In this document: positions 1 through 12,781 of the stretch, one piece after another | Position numbering within the stretch: the first letter of the stretch is position 1 | How the letters are laid out: each line of letters begins with the position of its first letter | From: Solirubrobacterales bacterium | GTDB lineage: Bacteria > Actinomycetota > Thermoleophilia > Solirubrobacterales > Solirubrobacteraceae | Direction of reading: 5' to 3' | NCBI GenBank assembly: GCA_013815355.1 | Contig: JACDGG010000012.1 | Location: 1-34,087 of the forward strand | Length of the DNA stretch: 34,087 bases | Position numbers and translations under genes: made by a program | Notes under the pieces: model-generated | The model's database searches: none | Seen by the model: only the letters and a program-made list of their open reading frames with translations | Told to the model about the DNA's origin: nothing

Positions 1-2
1 GC

Positions 3-122
3 GTCCTCATCCGCTGGTCCAAGAAGGACGAGAACCACCTCGCCCTCCTACAACTCTCAAGCGGCCTCATCGCATTCAAGAAGGCCCACCTCGCCACCAT
101 CGCCGCCACCCAACCGGGATAG
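3..122 (+). CDS. IS5-family transposase, C-terminal end (cut by window edge)
   Basis: Reading from base 3 gives 39 codons and a TAG stop at 120-122. The peptide contains RWSKKDENHLALLQL, which resembles the C-terminal end of IS5-group DDE transposases, where an RW-x-K-K-x-E/D-N motif is followed by a hydrophobic helix. The catalytic domain would lie to the left of the window, so I cannot tell whether the element is intact. Another transposase remnant follows within about 80 bases, so this is an insertion-prone edge. No terminal inverted repeat could be verified. The family call is from recognition of a short segment only. Confidence 0.55.
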   Translation, partial: VLIRWSKKDENHLALLQLSSGLIAFKKAHLATIAATQPG

Positions 123-204
123 GTCCTGAGGCGATCAGCCGCGGACCCCAGCCCCTCAGCCCACACTCCCGAGGCCCGGTCATCGATCCCCCATCACCAG
201 CCCA

Positions 205-867
205 ATCGCTGCTCAGAGCTCGTGCACGATCGCGCTGCCTTTCCCGGCGTGGGCTCTCACGAGCACCGAAGAGCCCACGTGAGGGCGGTGCGGCGCTTTG
301 AGTGGCCCCGGCGATCTCTTGCAGATGGACGTCAAGCGCTTTGCGCGCTTTCAGAGTCCTGGGCACCGCGTCACCGGCGATCGCCGTCGCTCAGGGCGGG
401 AGAAGCGCGCCAGAGTCGGCTGGGAGTTCGCCCACTCGATGATCGACGACCACAGTCGACTGGTCTATACCGAGCTGCTCAGCGATGAGCAGGCGCCCAC
501 AGTCACGGCCTTTGTGCAACGAGCGCTCGCCGTCTATGCATCGCACGGCATCAGCGTCAAGCGTCTGCAGAGCGACAACCACTTCTCCTACGCCAAGAAC
601 CGCAGCCTACGCGAGCTGCTGGCCCGCGAAGGCATCCACCATCGCTTCATTCCACCACGCACGCCCAAGCGCAATGGCAAGGTGGAGCGATATCAACAGA
701 CCCTCGCCCGCGAGTGGGCCTACGGACAGCGCTACCGCTCAAGTGAGGCTCGAGCCAAGGCGCTACCGATCTGGCTGATGCACTACAACACCGCCAGGAA
801 CCACAGCGGCATCGGCAACCGGCCACCCATCAGCCGTATTCGGAAGGAGTCGAGGCAGAACAGCTAG
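205..867 (+). pseudogene. IS481-like (rve/DDE) transposase, frameshifted remnant
   Basis: The long open part starts around 298 and shows an integrase catalytic core. The first Asp is in LQMDVKRF, the second in LQSDNHF, and the Glu in RNGKVERYQQTL, followed by HYNTARNHSGIGNRPPISR, typical of IS481/IS3-type enzymes. Upstream, matching pieces continue in other frames: RRGLSRAPKSPRE (about 242-282), then AVRRFEW (about 284-305), then PGDLLQMDV in the main frame. That implies at least two single-base shifts, near 283 and near 305-308. The N-terminal helix-turn-helix region is barely recognisable from about 205. The catalytic half is intact on paper, but a complete transposase cannot be made from one frame. 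No terminal repeats were identified. Confidence 0.75.
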
Positions 868-886
868 CGGGTGAGCAGCATGCAGT

Positions 887-3800
887 CTACTTGTGCCTTT
901 TCGGCTTGCGAGCGCCCTTCTTGGATCCGTGCTTGGAAGGGGCGCAGCCAGAGATTGCGATCATCGTCGTCTTCTTGATGATTGCGCCGTTTTGCCCTGT
1001 GAGTATCGTGGGCATCGCGAGCTTCTGTCCGCACAAGCTGTGTTTCGCCTTGAGAGGCAGGAAGGCGGTCAGGAGCGAAAGTGGTCCAGCAGGAAGCGCG
1101 AGGCTGAAGGACGTGACCGGCGCATCGGGAAGCGCGGTGAATGTCGAGGTGGTGATGCCGTTTTTGATCGTTGTGGCCCCGTCGAGTTCGATCGTGATGC
1201 CTTCGCCCTGAAGCAGGACGACGAGGTCGGGGAATTTGGCGCCACCGTGCGACACCAGATAGGCGGGGCCCGCCAGCGGGTGGCTGAGGATCGGCGTCAC
1301 TGCGCGGGCCGTACCCACGGTTGATCCGGCTGGGCACTGAGCGGGATTGATATTGAAGACCTTGTCGCGACACGCCTTCTGTAGGGTCGTGAGCCTCGAC
1401 GGGAGCTGCTTGGGCAGTTCGACCTTGACTTTCCCAATGTTTGCCTGGCCAGGTCCCGACGTCGCGCCCACCCTCAGCGCGACACCGTTAAGTTTGCTCG
1501 TCTTTGCGCTCGCCATAGCCGTCAGCTTGGGCGCGAACGGCAGCCTGCTGCATCCCGACGCGGCGAAGCGGCTCGCGACCGAGGCTGTCGTCGCTCCCGA
1601 GCCGTCGACTGCGGTACCGAGTACGCCGGCTGTGATGTGCTGTTCGGCACAGTTGGTGGGATTTAGCATGAACCCTGCCTTATCGATCGACACCTCAACG
1701 TCCTTGACCCGCAGTGGCACGCCGTCGATCATTTGCGGGAAGGGGTCGCTCGTTACCGTGATTGCGGCTGTGCGCGGGTCCACGCTGATCGCCGCGCGCA
1801 CGACCACGTTTCCGAGATTGAACGGTCCCGCGACTGCCGGGACGACAATCGATAGGCCAAACGGCGAGCCGTGATATGACGTCGTGAGGAAGATACGCCC
1901 AGACGTCCAGAACGGCTGCGAGCCTGCGCCTGCCGCCACGAAGGCGTGGCCGATTTCGCTTTGAGGGCCGCAGGTTCCAGTCGACGCCTCCGGTTCGGCG
2001 CACGGCTGGACCTTGGAGAGCATGCCGAGGAGTCCGGGGGGAGTCACGAGCCTGAGGCTGGAGAGGTTCCGTTCGCCATCCTGCCGCGTGAGACTCGTGG
2101 TGAAGGTCGTTGTCCGCCCCGCTTCTGCGTTGACGGTCCCGGCCGTGAACCCGGGGGCGAACGGGGTCCGGCTTCCACAGCCGGTGACGTCGAAGAAGGA
2201 CGACGGCGTCGCGGCTTCTGCGCCGCTCCACGGCACCAGCTCGCTCGTTGTCTGCGCCTCACCGCAGGCCTGTGAGTTGGCTATTGGAGCACGCGGGCCT
2301 CCCTTGAGATTGAGTTCGAGCTTGCTGAAAGGCAGCTGTGGATCTTCCTTGAACGAAGTCACCAGCTGGCCCGTGGCGGTGTCCACCGAGACGGTGCCCG
2401 GGAGCTTGACACGGATACCGGGTCCTTCGATCTGCATGAACACCCGAAATAGGCTTCCATCTCGGGCCTGCTGAGGCCCACACGGCGCCGGATGAGCAGC
2501 GTTTCCACAGAGCGGTTCCGCGACGAAGAGCTGCCCCTGCAGTGGTTCAGCGAGCACGGGCGTCGTGACAGTCACCGTGCCCACCTGAGAGGCCGGCGGA
2601 CAACTCGAGAAGGATTCCGAGCCCTCCGCAAACTCTCCGTCGCTACAGGCTTCAAGGCCGCCTGCCGCGGACGGCGAGAGCGCCGTACCCAGCGGCAACG
2701 TCACCGTCGCATCCCGGAGCGCGGACGTCGCGAGACCATCGGCCTGTTGACTTTGTGGCACTGACAGCGCGACAGAGTACGCCGCCGGCGAATCGGCTTG
2801 CGTCGTGCTCGGCCGCACACTGAGCGTTGGCGCGAAGCTCAGCGCATCACAGCCGAAGACACCAGTCGCGGTCCTCGACTGCAACGGTGGGAGGAAGGCG
2901 CCCGGATGCTGCCACGAGTCGGCGTTCTGAAGCGTGCTCGTCAGCGGACCGAGGCACGCCGTAGGCTCCGTCAGGAAAGGGCTCGGGGCCTCATTGCTTG
3001 ATACCCCGGGTTCACGTGGTCCTGTAGTGCTAAACCGTTGGGCGTCGTGCGCCGATGCGGACGGGACTCCCCAGATCGTCACGCTGGAGTTCAGTATCGG
3101 TACGGTCTCACTGGAGTTCAGCAGGTGCACTGCGACCGTTTCATTGCCCTTGAGCGTCGCAGTGAGCAGGATCGGATAGCTCTGGACAATAAACCCAAAC
3201 TCCGCCGTTATCGAAGGGTCGCTGGGAGTCAGATTGTAGACGGGAACCTCTGCAGAGAATGGGCCACCGAAGGTGTCCAGAGGCGCACCGGCGCCGCCGA
3301 CAACAACGTTCGCGACCCCAACCTGACTAGCCACGGGACAGCTCCGGAGATAGCCTTGGAGCCCAGACCCGTTGGGGTCACATTTGGGAACCGCTTGAGT
3401 ATTCCCGATCAGCCCTACGGGTAGATCAACCTCCAGATCCTTGAGGCTACCTGCAGAGATAATGTCGCGTTCTGCATTGGGAAGCGCGGTATTCATGACA
3501 AGGCTTGTCGTGAATGCAAACGGATGGGAGCCGGCAACTAGTTCTTCGCTGCCGTCTTCTGCTTCGAGCCTCGCCGAGAAGTCTTTGATACCGAACCCGG
3601 CCACTGTCGAGGTCACGTCCGTAGGCTCGCTGATCGACGCACTGACACCACCACCAAAGACGTTGACGACATTCGTCGCAGGCGACGCGACGCCCGCCGA
3701 TACGTCGAGAGTGACCACCACCGCGAGGAAGTCGCCGGTCGGAATCGGCTCATTGGCTGCGCAGACGACCGTGACTTTGACTGAACATCCCAGTTTTTCA

Positions 3801-4168
3801 CTCCCACTGACTGGACTTCCAAGATCCTTGGCGCTCGCCGCCGTCACACTGAATCCGGGCGGCAACACGTCTTCAATCGTTACTCCTTCAGCTTCCGCGC
3901 CAACGTTCTCGACAGTCAGCAGATAACGCAACCCCGTTGCTCCTGGTGGAAAGTTGGTGGGAACCGACTGCGAGACAACATGCCAGCGCGGCGATTCAGC
4001 CGCTGCCGCCACGCCGGTCGTCGCGATCGCCATCAATGCGCAGGATGCAGCGACCAGGGCCAAGCGCACCTGCGTCGCTCGCCGTCGACACGACGGGCCA
4101 GCACTAAAGCTGCGGGCGCAAGACGCGCCATCAGCGCCGCGGACAGATTCGGTGACGCGACTCATCAT
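887..4168 (-). CDS. Large secreted modular protein (DUF11-like domain plus repeated Cys modules)
   Basis: This is a 1093-residue exported protein of unknown function. The start at 4168 is chosen because ATG overlaps the stop of the upstream gene (ATGA) and has AAAGGG about 8 bases before it. A longer frame extends to 4432 but would bury the neighbour's end. A hydrophobic export segment lies at about residues 34-57, after an Arg-rich stretch (CRRR). Residues 60-190 look like a DUF11-type beta-sandwich (YLLTVENVG, then VLPPGFSV). A module then recurs: an FAP motif after a GC pair (near 439, 664, 873), LPxGL, a Cys, then CPxxSxVG (near 277, 523, 945; a variant at 733). The C-terminus is strongly basic (KHGSKKGARKPKRHK). 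It is probably a cell-surface or envelope protein; similar proteins are common in Thermoleophilia. No catalytic motif was seen. Confidence 0.8.
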   Translation of the reverse strand: MMSRVTESVRGADGASCARSFSAGPSCRRRATQVRLALVAASCALMAIATTGVAAAAESPRWHVVSQSVPTNFPPGATGLRYLLTVENVGAEAEGVTIEDVLPPGFSVTAASAKDLGSPVSGSEKLGCSVKVTVVCAANEPIPTGDFLAVVVTLDVSAGVASPATNVVNVFGGGVSASISEPTDVTSTVAGFGIKDFSARLEAEDGSEELVAGSHPFAFTTSLVMNTALPNAERDIISAGSLKDLEVDLPVGLIGNTQAVPKCDPNGSGLQGYLRSCPVASQVGVANVVVGGAGAPLDTFGGPFSAEVPVYNLTPSDPSITAEFGFIVQSYPILLTATLKGNETVAVHLLNSSETVPILNSSVTIWGVPSASAHDAQRFSTTGPREPGVSSNEAPSPFLTEPTACLGPLTSTLQNADSWQHPGAFLPPLQSRTATGVFGCDALSFAPTLSVRPSTTQADSPAAYSVALSVPQSQQADGLATSALRDATVTLPLGTALSPSAAGGLEACSDGEFAEGSESFSSCPPASQVGTVTVTTPVLAEPLQGQLFVAEPLCGNAAHPAPCGPQQARDGSLFRVFMQIEGPGIRVKLPGTVSVDTATGQLVTSFKEDPQLPFSKLELNLKGGPRAPIANSQACGEAQTTSELVPWSGAEAATPSSFFDVTGCGSRTPFAPGFTAGTVNAEAGRTTTFTTSLTRQDGERNLSSLRLVTPPGLLGMLSKVQPCAEPEASTGTCGPQSEIGHAFVAAGAGSQPFWTSGRIFLTTSYHGSPFGLSIVVPAVAGPFNLGNVVVRAAISVDPRTAAITVTSDPFPQMIDGVPLRVKDVEVSIDKAGFMLNPTNCAEQHITAGVLGTAVDGSGATTASVASRFAASGCSRLPFAPKLTAMASAKTSKLNGVALRVGATSGPGQANIGKVKVELPKQLPSRLTTLQKACRDKVFNINPAQCPAGSTVGTARAVTPILSHPLAGPAYLVSHGGAKFPDLVVLLQGEGITIELDGATTIKNGITTSTFTALPDAPVTSFSLALPAGPLSLLTAFLPLKAKHSLCGQKLAMPTILTGQNGAIIKKTTMIAISGCAPSKHGSKKGARKPKRHK

Positions 4169-6384
4169 GCTTGACCCTTTCGCGCGGCATCGCGCCTTGT
4201 TTGCTTGGCATGGCGCTGAGCGCGGTACTTGCGGTGAGCTGCAGCAACACATCGCGCGCGCACGCGCTTCGGCCTGCGCGCGCACGCCCTCAGCGCCCGT
4301 GCAAGCAACTGCACACGAGACAGCTTTGGATGCGCAATTGGAGTGGTCCCAGCCGGCACGTTTTCTCCTGCGGATTGAACGCCGCTTCCGGGAACAATGC
4401 GAGAGGGCCCTTGAGACGCTGGGCCTTGACACCCATCGGCGCTACATGGGACCGAGGTTTCCGGACGGCTGAACCCGCCGCCGATGCGAGCGTCGTAGAC
4501 GTCCCTGTTCAGGTCGCGGTCTTCTTGGGTCAGAGAATCCCAGGTCGTGAAGAACACGTTGGCGCCATCTGGGCTGACGTCGCCGAGCGTCGCGTCCGCC
4601 GTATCTCTGCCGTCGGAGATTAGATATTGGCATCCCGCGAGGCTCGCGCTGTACTCGGTGCTGGTTACGGTGCATGACCCACTTCCCGCGGCCTCCCACT
4701 CATACACATCGGCGCGGTGGTTCCCGTCGAGGGGAACCAGGCCATCGTTCGTTTGGAAGAACACCTCACTGCCGCTTTCGTTCATGACGTTGATCGCTGG
4801 CGAGTTGAAAGCCTGTTCCGACACCGGAAAAGCGACTTCACCGACCGGTTTCGCGGTCGTCCGGTTACAAGAGACACATATCAGCGAAGCGTCGAGCGCG
4901 GAGTACCGGTACAGCTCTGCCCGGTGTGTCTGGTCTTCGCCGGTCAGATTTTCACCACTGACGAATACGAGAACGCCACCGCTGGGCGTGCTGTCCGTGT
5001 TGCGCTGGGCCGGACCGCCTCCGAAGATGCTCTGTGGATGGGACAAGTCCCTTTCAGCATCCGGAACCATGCTTACGAGCGTCGTGTGACCGTGTTCGTA
5101 GAGATACATTGCCTCTTCTCCACCCGTGGCCCCGGGCGCCAGCGGTTCGCCGTGGGCAGCGAAGTAGATATGCTCCCCATCCGAGGAGATCCCGGCAATC
5201 CCGTCGACGTTTCCTTCGGCAACGCCCGAATTACCCGCCGAGATACGGGTGAGCACACCCGAGGTCATATTGTATTCATAGAGCTCAGGTGCATGCGTTG
5301 TGTCGTCATTGGTCAGCTCCTGGCTGCTGATGAGGAAGATACGGCTGCCGTCGGCCGATGCCCCCATATAGTCAGCCGACTGTTCGCCATTGGGATCGGG
5401 GACGGCTCGCTGCGGTGCCGATATCTGGATTGTGGTGGTGCCGTTGATACGCGCATACACTTGCCTGGGCACCGCGCAGCTGGGGTCCGGTTCACCGGGC
5501 AGTTTGCCGAGTAGGTGCGTCTGCGAGATGCCCCAGTCGGGGCTTGAGAAGATGATCTGGTGACCGTCGGGCGAGATTGCGTTGCGCGTTTCCCCACCAA
5601 ATGCATTTAGTCCTTCTATCGAGTTTGCCTCTTCACTGTTTATGCCGTCGGCAAACATCGCGCCGCACTTCGGCACGATGTTGCCGGGGAGGATGCCGAC
5701 CAGTTCGGTGTGACCAGCTGTCGTCGCGTAGAGCTCCTCGCCAAATTCATGAGTGTCGTTCGTTGCAAGGGGCGTAGTCGCCTGCCACGCGATCAAGCTG
5801 CCCGTCGAGGACGCGCCCGCGAAGAATGCGGACGTGGGCGTCGTCTTCACCCCGGCTTCCGGCGACGAGTCCCAGGTAAAGGCGCCACTGGAGGGATTGC
5901 GTGCGTAGACGTCGATGAGATTCCCGTCCACGTCCGAGGGGTTGAGCCCGAAAGTGGTGTCAAAGATCGGTTGCAGCGGGTCGCCGCCCAGGAAGGTTTG
6001 GAGTTCGAGCGTCGGCGGCGCCCCACTGGGATCCCCGTCATTTGGTCCTTGAGCGGGATTCAGAGGCACTGTGCTCCATCCCGTCGCTGTGCGTGAGGCG
6101 GCATAGGCGTTGTAGAAGAGGTAGCTGGTCGGCTCGCCGACGAAGGCAAACGGGGAGGCGTATGCAACCGCGTCGCCGCTCGGTGAGCTGAAGATTTTGA
6201 ACTCGTTGACGAAGCCACCGTGCTTTTCCGCCGGTGAGACGAGCTCGTATGCGCGGCCATCTGGCAGCTGGCTAGCCGCTGCCCCCTCGCCCTCCACCAT
6301 CGAGAGGACGACTGCTGTTAGGGCAGTTATCGCGAGCAAGCGCCGCGAAGCCGCCGCGAACGCGCGCACAAGGCCAATAGTCAC
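4165..6384 (-). CDS. Secreted beta-propeller-like (PD40/TolB-type) surface protein
   Basis: This is a 739-residue exported protein. I place the start at GTG 6384 because GGGAGAGG lies 8 bases upstream; an ATG at 6402 in the same frame has no such site. A signal peptide spans about residues 6-32. It is followed by LPDGRAYELVSPAEKHGG, an opening I associate with a Thermoleophilia secreted family. The body repeats short blocks such as SPDGHQIIFSS, SADGSRIFLIS, SSDGEHIYFAA and SPDGANVFFTT, the hallmark of PD40/WD40-like propeller blades (S-x-DG-x(2)-hhF). The C-terminus (ALRACARRPKRVRARC and following) is Lys/Arg-rich. Its stop overlaps the next gene's start, so the two are co-translated. It may act in binding or envelope structure; no enzyme motif was seen. 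Confidence 0.8.
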   Translation of the reverse strand: MTIGLVRAFAAASRRLLAITALTAVVLSMVEGEGAAASQLPDGRAYELVSPAEKHGGFVNEFKIFSSPSGDAVAYASPFAFVGEPTSYLFYNAYAASRTATGWSTVPLNPAQGPNDGDPSGAPPTLELQTFLGGDPLQPIFDTTFGLNPSDVDGNLIDVYARNPSSGAFTWDSSPEAGVKTTPTSAFFAGASSTGSLIAWQATTPLATNDTHEFGEELYATTAGHTELVGILPGNIVPKCGAMFADGINSEEANSIEGLNAFGGETRNAISPDGHQIIFSSPDWGISQTHLLGKLPGEPDPSCAVPRQVYARINGTTTIQISAPQRAVPDPNGEQSADYMGASADGSRIFLISSQELTNDDTTHAPELYEYNMTSGVLTRISAGNSGVAEGNVDGIAGISSDGEHIYFAAHGEPLAPGATGGEEAMYLYEHGHTTLVSMVPDAERDLSHPQSIFGGGPAQRNTDSTPSGGVLVFVSGENLTGEDQTHRAELYRYSALDASLICVSCNRTTAKPVGEVAFPVSEQAFNSPAINVMNESGSEVFFQTNDGLVPLDGNHRADVYEWEAAGSGSCTVTSTEYSASLAGCQYLISDGRDTADATLGDVSPDGANVFFTTWDSLTQEDRDLNRDVYDARIGGGFSRPETSVPCSADGCQGPASQGPSRIVPGSGVQSAGENVPAGTTPIAHPKLSRVQLLARALRACARRPKRVRARCVAAAHRKYRAQRHAKQTRRDAARKGQA

Positions 6385-6692
6385 TTGTCGTTCCTCTCCC
6401 ATCCAATACTTCGTTGGGGCAGAGACAAAGGTGTGCCTGCCGGCGAGGTGCTTCTGATCCCGGACCCCCGAGCGGAACTCGAGCGTAAAGCGTGACTTGA
6501 CTAGTAGCAACCGATGTTTCTGACTGTGTTCCAACACGCGGTAAGCCAGCGTGATCACGGGCGTCGTCCTGGCTTGCGCCGCCGCTTCTTGCGGCGGCTT
6601 GCCACGTAAGGTCCCGCAGTCCCCTACGGAGCCCGACCCGCTCGGCCTGAATCGGCCGAGGGTGATTTGCGGGCCCGCGATAGCCTTTGGCT
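6385..6692. other. Divergent intergenic region with three perfect inverted repeats
   Basis: These 308 bases separate the minus-strand secreted-protein pair from lhr. I see no gene. They hold an 8-bp stem with a 5-base loop (6578-6598, GCCGCCGC/GCGGCGGC), a 7-bp stem with a 6-base loop (6641-6660, CTCGGCC/GGCCGAG), and an uninterrupted 10-bp palindrome GCGGGCCCGC (6669-6678) just before the lhr start. Promoters for both directions should be here, but only a -10-like TAGCCT for lhr could be placed. Confidence 0.6.
6681..6686 (+). promoter_or_regulatory. -10-like hexamer of lhr (leaderless geometry)
   Basis: TAGCCT is followed by exactly six bases and then the GTG at 6693, the spacing expected when transcription starts on the start codon. 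No Shine-Dalgarno sequence precedes the GTG. No convincing -35 was found. Confidence 0.4.
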
Positions 6693-11267
<4,575 letters not shown>

Positions 11268-11293
11268 CTGCGCCGCGTTTGCCCTGCAAGCGG

Positions 11294-11318
11294 GCGGGTT
11301 CGGATGGACCGAACCCGC
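11294..11318 (+). terminator. Hairpin terminator candidate after lhr
   Basis: A perfect 10-bp stem (GCGGGTTCGG / CCGAACCCGC) with a 5-base loop begins 27 bases after the lhr stop. No U-run follows, as is frequent for hairpin terminators in G+C-rich actinobacteria. Confidence 0.6.
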
Positions 11319-11401
11319 AATCTCCGGACGTTTGCTCTCGCTCCCACGAATCCCATTGTCTGTCGGACGATTGGCCTGGATGGAGACACCGGTGGAATCG
11401 T

Positions 11402-11453
11402 TTGAATGACATTGGTACAAACACTTGCACTCGACATTCAAGTGATCTATCTT
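11402..11453 (+). promoter_or_regulatory. Promoter with overlapping inverted repeats for the tetR-type gene
   Basis: A -35-like TTGCAC (11425-11430) and a -10-like TATCTT (11448-11453) are separated by exactly 17 bases. Two dyads overlap them: TTGAATG (11402-11408) with CATTCAA (11435-11441), and CACTTG (11422-11427) with CAAGTG (11439-11444). Transcription would start near 11460, a few bases before the GTG at 11462 and ATG at 11468. The arrangement fits autorepression by the TetR-type product, which is inference. Confidence 0.55.
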
Positions 11454-11467
11454 CTGGAACCGTGGGG

Positions 11468-12781
11468 ATGAACCGAACTAGAGCTCAGCAAGCGCCGCTG
11501 TATCGCAGGTTGCCGCACGGACCTAACGGTATGGACCGCGAGGAAGTCGCTCGCAACCAGCGGGCCCGCCTGTATGGCGCGATGATCGAGTCGATCGACC
11601 AGCGTGGATACCGGGCAACGACCGTCGCGCATGTGATCTCGCTCGCGGGCGTCTCGCGCCGCGCCTTCTACGAGCTGTTCGCCAACAAGGAAGAGTGCTT
11701 CCTCGGCACCTACGACATCGTGGTGGCGAGCACCCGCAAGCGGATGCTCGAGGCCTGGTCGGCCGAGCACGGCTGGGCCAATCGCGTCCACGCCGGGTGT
11801 AAGGCGCTGCTCGACGATTGCGCGGAGTCCCCGAAGGGGCCGCACCTCGTGCTCGTCGACGCGCTCGGCATCGGACCGAAGGCGCGCGAGCGTATGCAGC
11901 TCGCCGGCTTCACGTTCGAGCGACTCGTCACGACGGCCTTCAAGATGGCACCCAACGAGGTCGGATTCCCGCAGCTGACGCCGCGCGCGGTCGTCGGAGG
12001 CGTGCGCCACGTCGTCTTCGTGCGCATGCTCGAGGAGCGCGAGAAAGAGCTGTTCATGCTCACCGACGAAGTGCTCGACTGGATCGAGTCCTACCGCACC
12101 CCCGCGGCCGTGCAGCTCGGCAGGACCGCGTTGATCAAGCAGCCGCACGTGCCACCCAGCCCTGCTGCCTTCCTCGCGCGCGAGGATCGCCGCGCGAAGC
12201 TGCTTGGCTCGGTTGTGCACCTCACTCTCGACTCGGGCTACCTCAGCCTCACCGACCCGCAGATCGCCCAGTTCGCGGGCGTCTCCACGGAGGCCTTCCA
12301 CAAGCAGTTTGCCAGCAAGGAAGAGTGCTTCCTGGCGGTTCTCGACGAATTCGTCAACGAAGCTGTGGAGACGGTCAGGCCCCGGATGGAGGCTTCGAGC
12401 ACGTGGCCGGAGGCCGTCTACAAGGGTGTCGGAGCATTCGTCGAATATCTCGTCGCCCATCAGGCGCTCCTGCGGATAGCGTTTATCGACCTCTTCGAAG
12501 TCGGCCCCGGCATGATCGGCAAGCTGACCCGCTCGGTCGAGGGCTTCACAAAGCTGCTGACCGACAACGGCCCCGAGCCACAGCGTGGCCCGGCCGTGGC
12601 GCTGGAAGCAATCACAGGCGCCCTGTGGGGCATCATCTGCACCTACGTGGCAAACGACAAGCTCGCGCGCCTGCCCTCGATCGTCGACCAGCTCGCCTTC
12701 ATCGTGCTCGCGCCATACGTCGGGCCGAAGGCGGCCGTCGAGACGATCGCGGCGGGGCGTAAACCGCTGCGCTCGGTCTAG
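11468..12781 (+). CDS. TetR-type transcriptional regulator with two HTH domains
   Basis: This is a 437-residue protein, about twice the usual TetR length. It has two TetR DNA-binding modules, each followed by a helical region. Module one (about residues 35-80) contains AGVSRRAFYELFANKEECFL. Module two (about 243-290) contains AGVSTEAFHKQFASKEECFL. The near-identical (F)A(N/S)KEECFL endings indicate internal duplication. One chain could therefore mimic a TetR dimer or bind two half-sites. ATG 11468 is chosen because GGAA lies about 9 bases upstream; a GTG at 11462 in the same frame is also possible. The ligand is unknown. The stop shares the bases CTAG with the stop of the convergent glycosyltransferase gene. 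The target may be that gene, the regulator itself, or distant loci. Confidence 0.88.
   Translation: MNRTRAQQAPLYRRLPHGPNGMDREEVARNQRARLYGAMIESIDQRGYRATTVAHVISLAGVSRRAFYELFANKEECFLGTYDIVVASTRKRMLEAWSAEHGWANRVHAGCKALLDDCAESPKGPHLVLVDALGIGPKARERMQLAGFTFERLVTTAFKMAPNEVGFPQLTPRAVVGGVRHVVFVRMLEEREKELFMLTDEVLDWIESYRTPAAVQLGRTALIKQPHVPPSPAAFLAREDRRAKLLGSVVHLTLDSGYLSLTDPQIAQFAGVSTEAFHKQFASKEECFLAVLDEFVNEAVETVRPRMEASSTWPEAVYKGVGAFVEYLVAHQALLRIAFIDLFEVGPGMIGKLTRSVEGFTKLLTDNGPEPQRGPAVALEAITGALWGIICTYVANDKLARLPSIVDQLAFIVLAPYVGPKAAVETIAAGRKPLRSV

Noticed and set aside
4169-4432. 88-residue N-terminal extension of the large secreted protein
   Set aside because: It overlaps the end of the upstream gene and would put the signal peptide about 120 residues into the protein.
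4717-5514. 265-codon plus-strand open frame
   Set aside because: It lies opposite the beta-propeller gene and has no family pattern.
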